Shown here: positions 61,815 to 64,000 of the stretch, piece after piece
How positions within the stretch are numbered: position 1 is the first letter of the stretch
Layout of the letters: every line of letters begins with the position of its first letter
NCBI RefSeq assembly: GCF_000015245.1
Contig: NC_008700.1
Location: forward strand, 1,618,001-1,682,000
From: Shewanella amazonensis SB2B
GTDB lineage: Bacteria; Pseudomonadota; Gammaproteobacteria; Enterobacterales; Shewanellaceae
Reading direction: 5' to 3'
Length of the DNA: 64,000 nucleotides
Notes under the pieces: generated by a model
The model's input: the letters and a program-made list of their open reading frames with translations, nothing else
Told to the model about the DNA's origin: nothing
The model's database searches: none
Translations under genes and position numbers: made by a program

Positions 61815-62708
61815 TTATATACCCCAATCGGCCTTACATAAATGTGCCACAAACCAGGCTAATGCCTTGCCCTGATGCTCTTTATGCCAGGCCAGAAACA
61901 CCGGCTGGCTTGGCCTCGGCAGGGCGCAGGCTTTTTCCACCAGCGCGTCGCTGGCAATAAGCGGTGCCGCCAGATGGCGCGGAATAAAGCCGGTGCCCAG
62001 TCCGCGGCACTGCAATTCAATTTTTGCTTCCATTGACGCGACTCTCAGGGTCTGGCGACTGCTGAAAAGGCCGCTGCTCCTGGCCGGTAACAGCTGCGAG
62101 CTGTCAGACACCACCACCGAAGGGAAGGGCATTAGCTGTTCCAGCTGCAGCACGCCCTCAGCCTCTGCCAGCGGATGAAAGGGCGCCAGGGCAAACACAA
62201 ACTCGAGCTGACCAATGCAATGGGTTTCAAATAGCCCCCGAGGCAGGTCGCCGTTGGCGCCAATCACCAAATCGGCACGGCGGCTGTGCAGCGCATCCCA
62301 GCCGCCACCGAGCGATTCTTCCGCAAGGCTGATGTCCACTGGTACCGACAGGGCCAGAAACGCGGTTAATGCCTCCAGCAGTGGGCCCGGCGGCATGGCC
62401 GTGTCCCTTGCGATGCGCAGCTCTCGCTCCCAACCTGACTCCAGCGCGGCAACTGCATCGGCGAGGCGCTGGGTGGATTGCAAAATTTCCCGCCCTTGCT
62501 CAAGCACCAGTCTGCCCGCGGCCGTTAATCTGGCCCTTTGTTTTGACCTGTCGAACAAAGGGGTGCCAAATTCCTGTTCCAGCTTTTGAATTGTGTAGGT
62601 GAGGGCCGAAGGCACCTTATGAAGCGATTCGGCAGCTGCAGCAAAACTTCCTTTTTTATCAATTGCATCCAGAGCTCTTAGCCCGTCCAGATCCAGTGTG
62701 TTTGCCAT
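61815..62708 (-). CDS. LysR-family transcriptional regulator
   Basis: 297 aa. N-terminal winged HTH (LDGLRALDAIDKKGSFAAAAESLHKVPSALTYTIQKLEQEFGTPLFDRS), then a substrate-binding domain. Divergent from doxX-pirin, a common pairing, so it probably controls them. Effector unknown. Confidence 0.92.
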   Translation of the reverse strand: MANTLDLDGLRALDAIDKKGSFAAAAESLHKVPSALTYTIQKLEQEFGTPLFDRSKQRARLTAAGRLVLEQGREILQSTQRLADAVAALESGWERELRIARDTAMPPGPLLEALTAFLALSVPVDISLAEESLGGGWDALHSRRADLVIGANGDLPRGLFETHCIGQLEFVFALAPFHPLAEAEGVLQLEQLMPFPSVVVSDSSQLLPARSSGLFSSRQTLRVASMEAKIELQCRGLGTGFIPRHLAAPLIASDALVEKACALPRPSQPVFLAWHKEHQGKALAWFVAHLCKADWGI

Positions 62709-62720
62709 AAACTCTTAATG

Positions 62721-62735
62721 TTCAATAATTTTGAA
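62721..62735. promoter_or_regulatory. Candidate LysR site between lysR and doxX
   Basis: TTCAA-TAATT-TTGAA, an inverted repeat with the T-N11-A form expected of LysR-type operators, in the 146-bp divergent region (62709-62854). Confidence 0.4.
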
Positions 62736-62854
62736 TAATTATATCGAAACATTCCGATTTTTTCTGTGAGTCTATCGCCATAAACTAAAATTCAATCAAG
62801 GCTGAGTGGAAGCTTGAGACCAATAACAGTGATTTGAAACATGAGGCACAGACT

Positions 62855-63295
62855 ATGAACAGCACAATCAAAAAACTTGTACAAACCCAGGACAGCATCG
62901 CCCCATTGGCCCTGCGCATACCCGCCGGCATTATCTTTATGGCCCACGGTGCCCAGAAGCTCTTTGGCTGGTTTGGCGGTTACGGTATCGAAGGTACTGG
63001 ACAGTGGATGGCCTCCATAGGACTGGAGCCAGGCTGGCTGATGGCAGCCATGGCGGGCGGCGCCGAATTTTTCGGTGGTCTGGCGATTCTGCTGGGGCTG
63101 CTGACACGTCCCGCAGCGCTGGTGCTGGCCGTAACCATGGTGGTTGCCATCGTCACAGTGCATCTGGGGAATGGCCTGTTTATGGCCAATAATGGTTACG
63201 AATTTGGTCTGGCGCTGCTGGCCATGAGTGTCTCTCTGGTGCTCTCCGGCTCGGGTCGATTCGGTATCGACAGGCTGCTGCAACAAAAAGGCTGA
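62855..63295 (+). CDS. DoxX-family membrane protein
   Basis: 146 aa. Four hydrophobic segments; RIPAGIIFMAHGAQKLFGWFGGYG is the DoxX signature. Start at MNSTIKK. DoxX proteins are linked to thiol/redox stress; no activity is assigned here. 9 bp before the pirin gene. Confidence 0.9.
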   Translation: MNSTIKKLVQTQDSIAPLALRIPAGIIFMAHGAQKLFGWFGGYGIEGTGQWMASIGLEPGWLMAAMAGGAEFFGGLAILLGLLTRPAALVLAVTMVVAIVTVHLGNGLFMANNGYEFGLALLAMSVSLVLSGSGRFGIDRLLQQKG

Positions 63296-63304
63296 GGAGG
63301 GGAC

Positions 63305-64000
63305 ATGATAACGCTTCGCCCGGCCAATGAGCGGGGTCAAGCCAGCCACGGCTGGCTTGACAGTTTTCACAGCTTTTCCTTCGCCGAATACTACGATCCC
63401 AACCACATGGGCTTCTCGGCACTGCGGGTTATCAACGACGATACGGTGGCACCGGGCGCCGGATTTGCGCCCCACGGCCACCGGGACATGGAGATTTTAA
63501 GCTACGTGCTGGCAGGAAACATCCGTCATCAGGACAGCGAGGGCAACATTGCCACACTGCCTGCGGGCGAGTTTCAGTTGATGTCGGCCGGTAAGGGCAT
63601 ACGTCACAGCGAGTACAACGGCTCACAAACAGAGGCGCTGAGGTTTTTGCAGATTTGGATTATTCCATCGACTCCGGGCGGTGAGCCCGGCTATCAGCAA
63701 AAGCACTTTGGCAGCCGTGAGGGGCTCACCCTGATTGCCAGCCCAGATGGGCGCGACGAGAGTTTCACTGTGCGCCAGGATGCCTGTGTCTATCAGCTGC
63801 TGCTGTCGCCGGGTCAATCCATCGCCTTGCCGCTTGGCGCGCATCGTAACGGGTATCTGCACCTGGTTGAGGGCGCCTTATCCGTCGAGGCCATGGAGAT
63901 GTCCCCGGGCGATGGCGCCAAACTGGAAGGTCTCGACAGTCCCATGGTCAGCAACACCGGTAAAGAGCCGGTGAGAGCCCTACTGTTTGAGTTACCCTGA
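63305..64000 (+). CDS. Pirin-family protein
   Basis: 231 aa, complete: its stop is the last codon of the window. N-terminal cupin with HGWLDSFHSFSFAEYYDPNHMGFSALRVINDD and metal residues FAPHGHRDMEILSYVLAG, then GKGIRHSE. Pirins include quercetinases and metal-dependent regulators; the role here is unknown. Co-transcribed with doxX. Confidence 0.92.
   Translation: MITLRPANERGQASHGWLDSFHSFSFAEYYDPNHMGFSALRVINDDTVAPGAGFAPHGHRDMEILSYVLAGNIRHQDSEGNIATLPAGEFQLMSAGKGIRHSEYNGSQTEALRFLQIWIIPSTPGGEPGYQQKHFGSREGLTLIASPDGRDESFTVRQDACVYQLLLSPGQSIALPLGAHRNGYLHLVEGALSVEAMEMSPGDGAKLEGLDSPMVSNTGKEPVRALLFELP

Overview
The window looks like chromosomal DNA from a Shewanella-type gammaproteobacterium. The evidence is gene content and order: mfd next to lolCDE, comEC-msbA-lpxK, a complete liu (leucine) operon headed by a MerR regulator, an ivd/mms (valine-isoleucine) operon, metA, menA and an EtrA/FNR-type site before ompW. 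This is inference from gene content; no database search was possible. I saw no rRNA, tRNA, CRISPR array, prophage or insertion sequence.

Layout. 0-9.4 kb: csiV and mfd (minus strand), a PilZ-like gene, the lipoprotein-export operon lolCDE, and a DUF2062 membrane protein. 9.4-15.8 kb: comEC, then msbA-lpxK-Trm112-like for lipid A export and synthesis, and a kinase-fold gene. 15.8-17.2 kb: an AhpD-like gene, a non-coding stretch with short tandem repeats, and a GNAT acetyltransferase.

17.2-26.7 kb: a chromosomal integron. An integrase gene (25758-26714, plus) has a perfect LexA-type box in its promoter. It is divergent from an attI region and twelve consecutive gene cassettes on the minus strand, each ended by an attC site. 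They carry 13 ORFs: two HEAT-like proteins, small membrane proteins, exported proteins, a class-C beta-lactamase-fold hydrolase, a YcxB-like protein, and one two-gene cassette that pairs a small unknown protein with an HNH-like zinc protein. The cassettes are more AT-rich than the flanks, and most encode proteins I cannot assign. This is the accessory region and the most likely home of an undescribed system.

27.1-38.2 kb: the liu operon (liuABCDEFG, minus strand) with its regulator liuR, divergent from a PrpE-like acyl-CoA synthetase. Together they take isovaleryl-CoA to acetoacetate and acetyl-CoA. 38.3-47.5 kb: gnd, menA, an atypical SDR, tesB, two YbaY-like lipoproteins, a nucleotidyltransferase-like gene, ompW, another SDR and metA. 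47.7-55.5 kb: a seven-gene valine/isoleucine degradation operon. A palindrome resembling the one upstream of liuR precedes it, so the two branched-chain operons may share LiuR control.

55.6-64 kb: a small membrane protein, an exported S9 peptidase, a Vat-like acetyltransferase, a GNAT, an ABC-F ATPase (YbiT type), a VOC protein, and a LysR gene divergent from doxX-pirin. The last gene ends exactly at the window edge and is complete.
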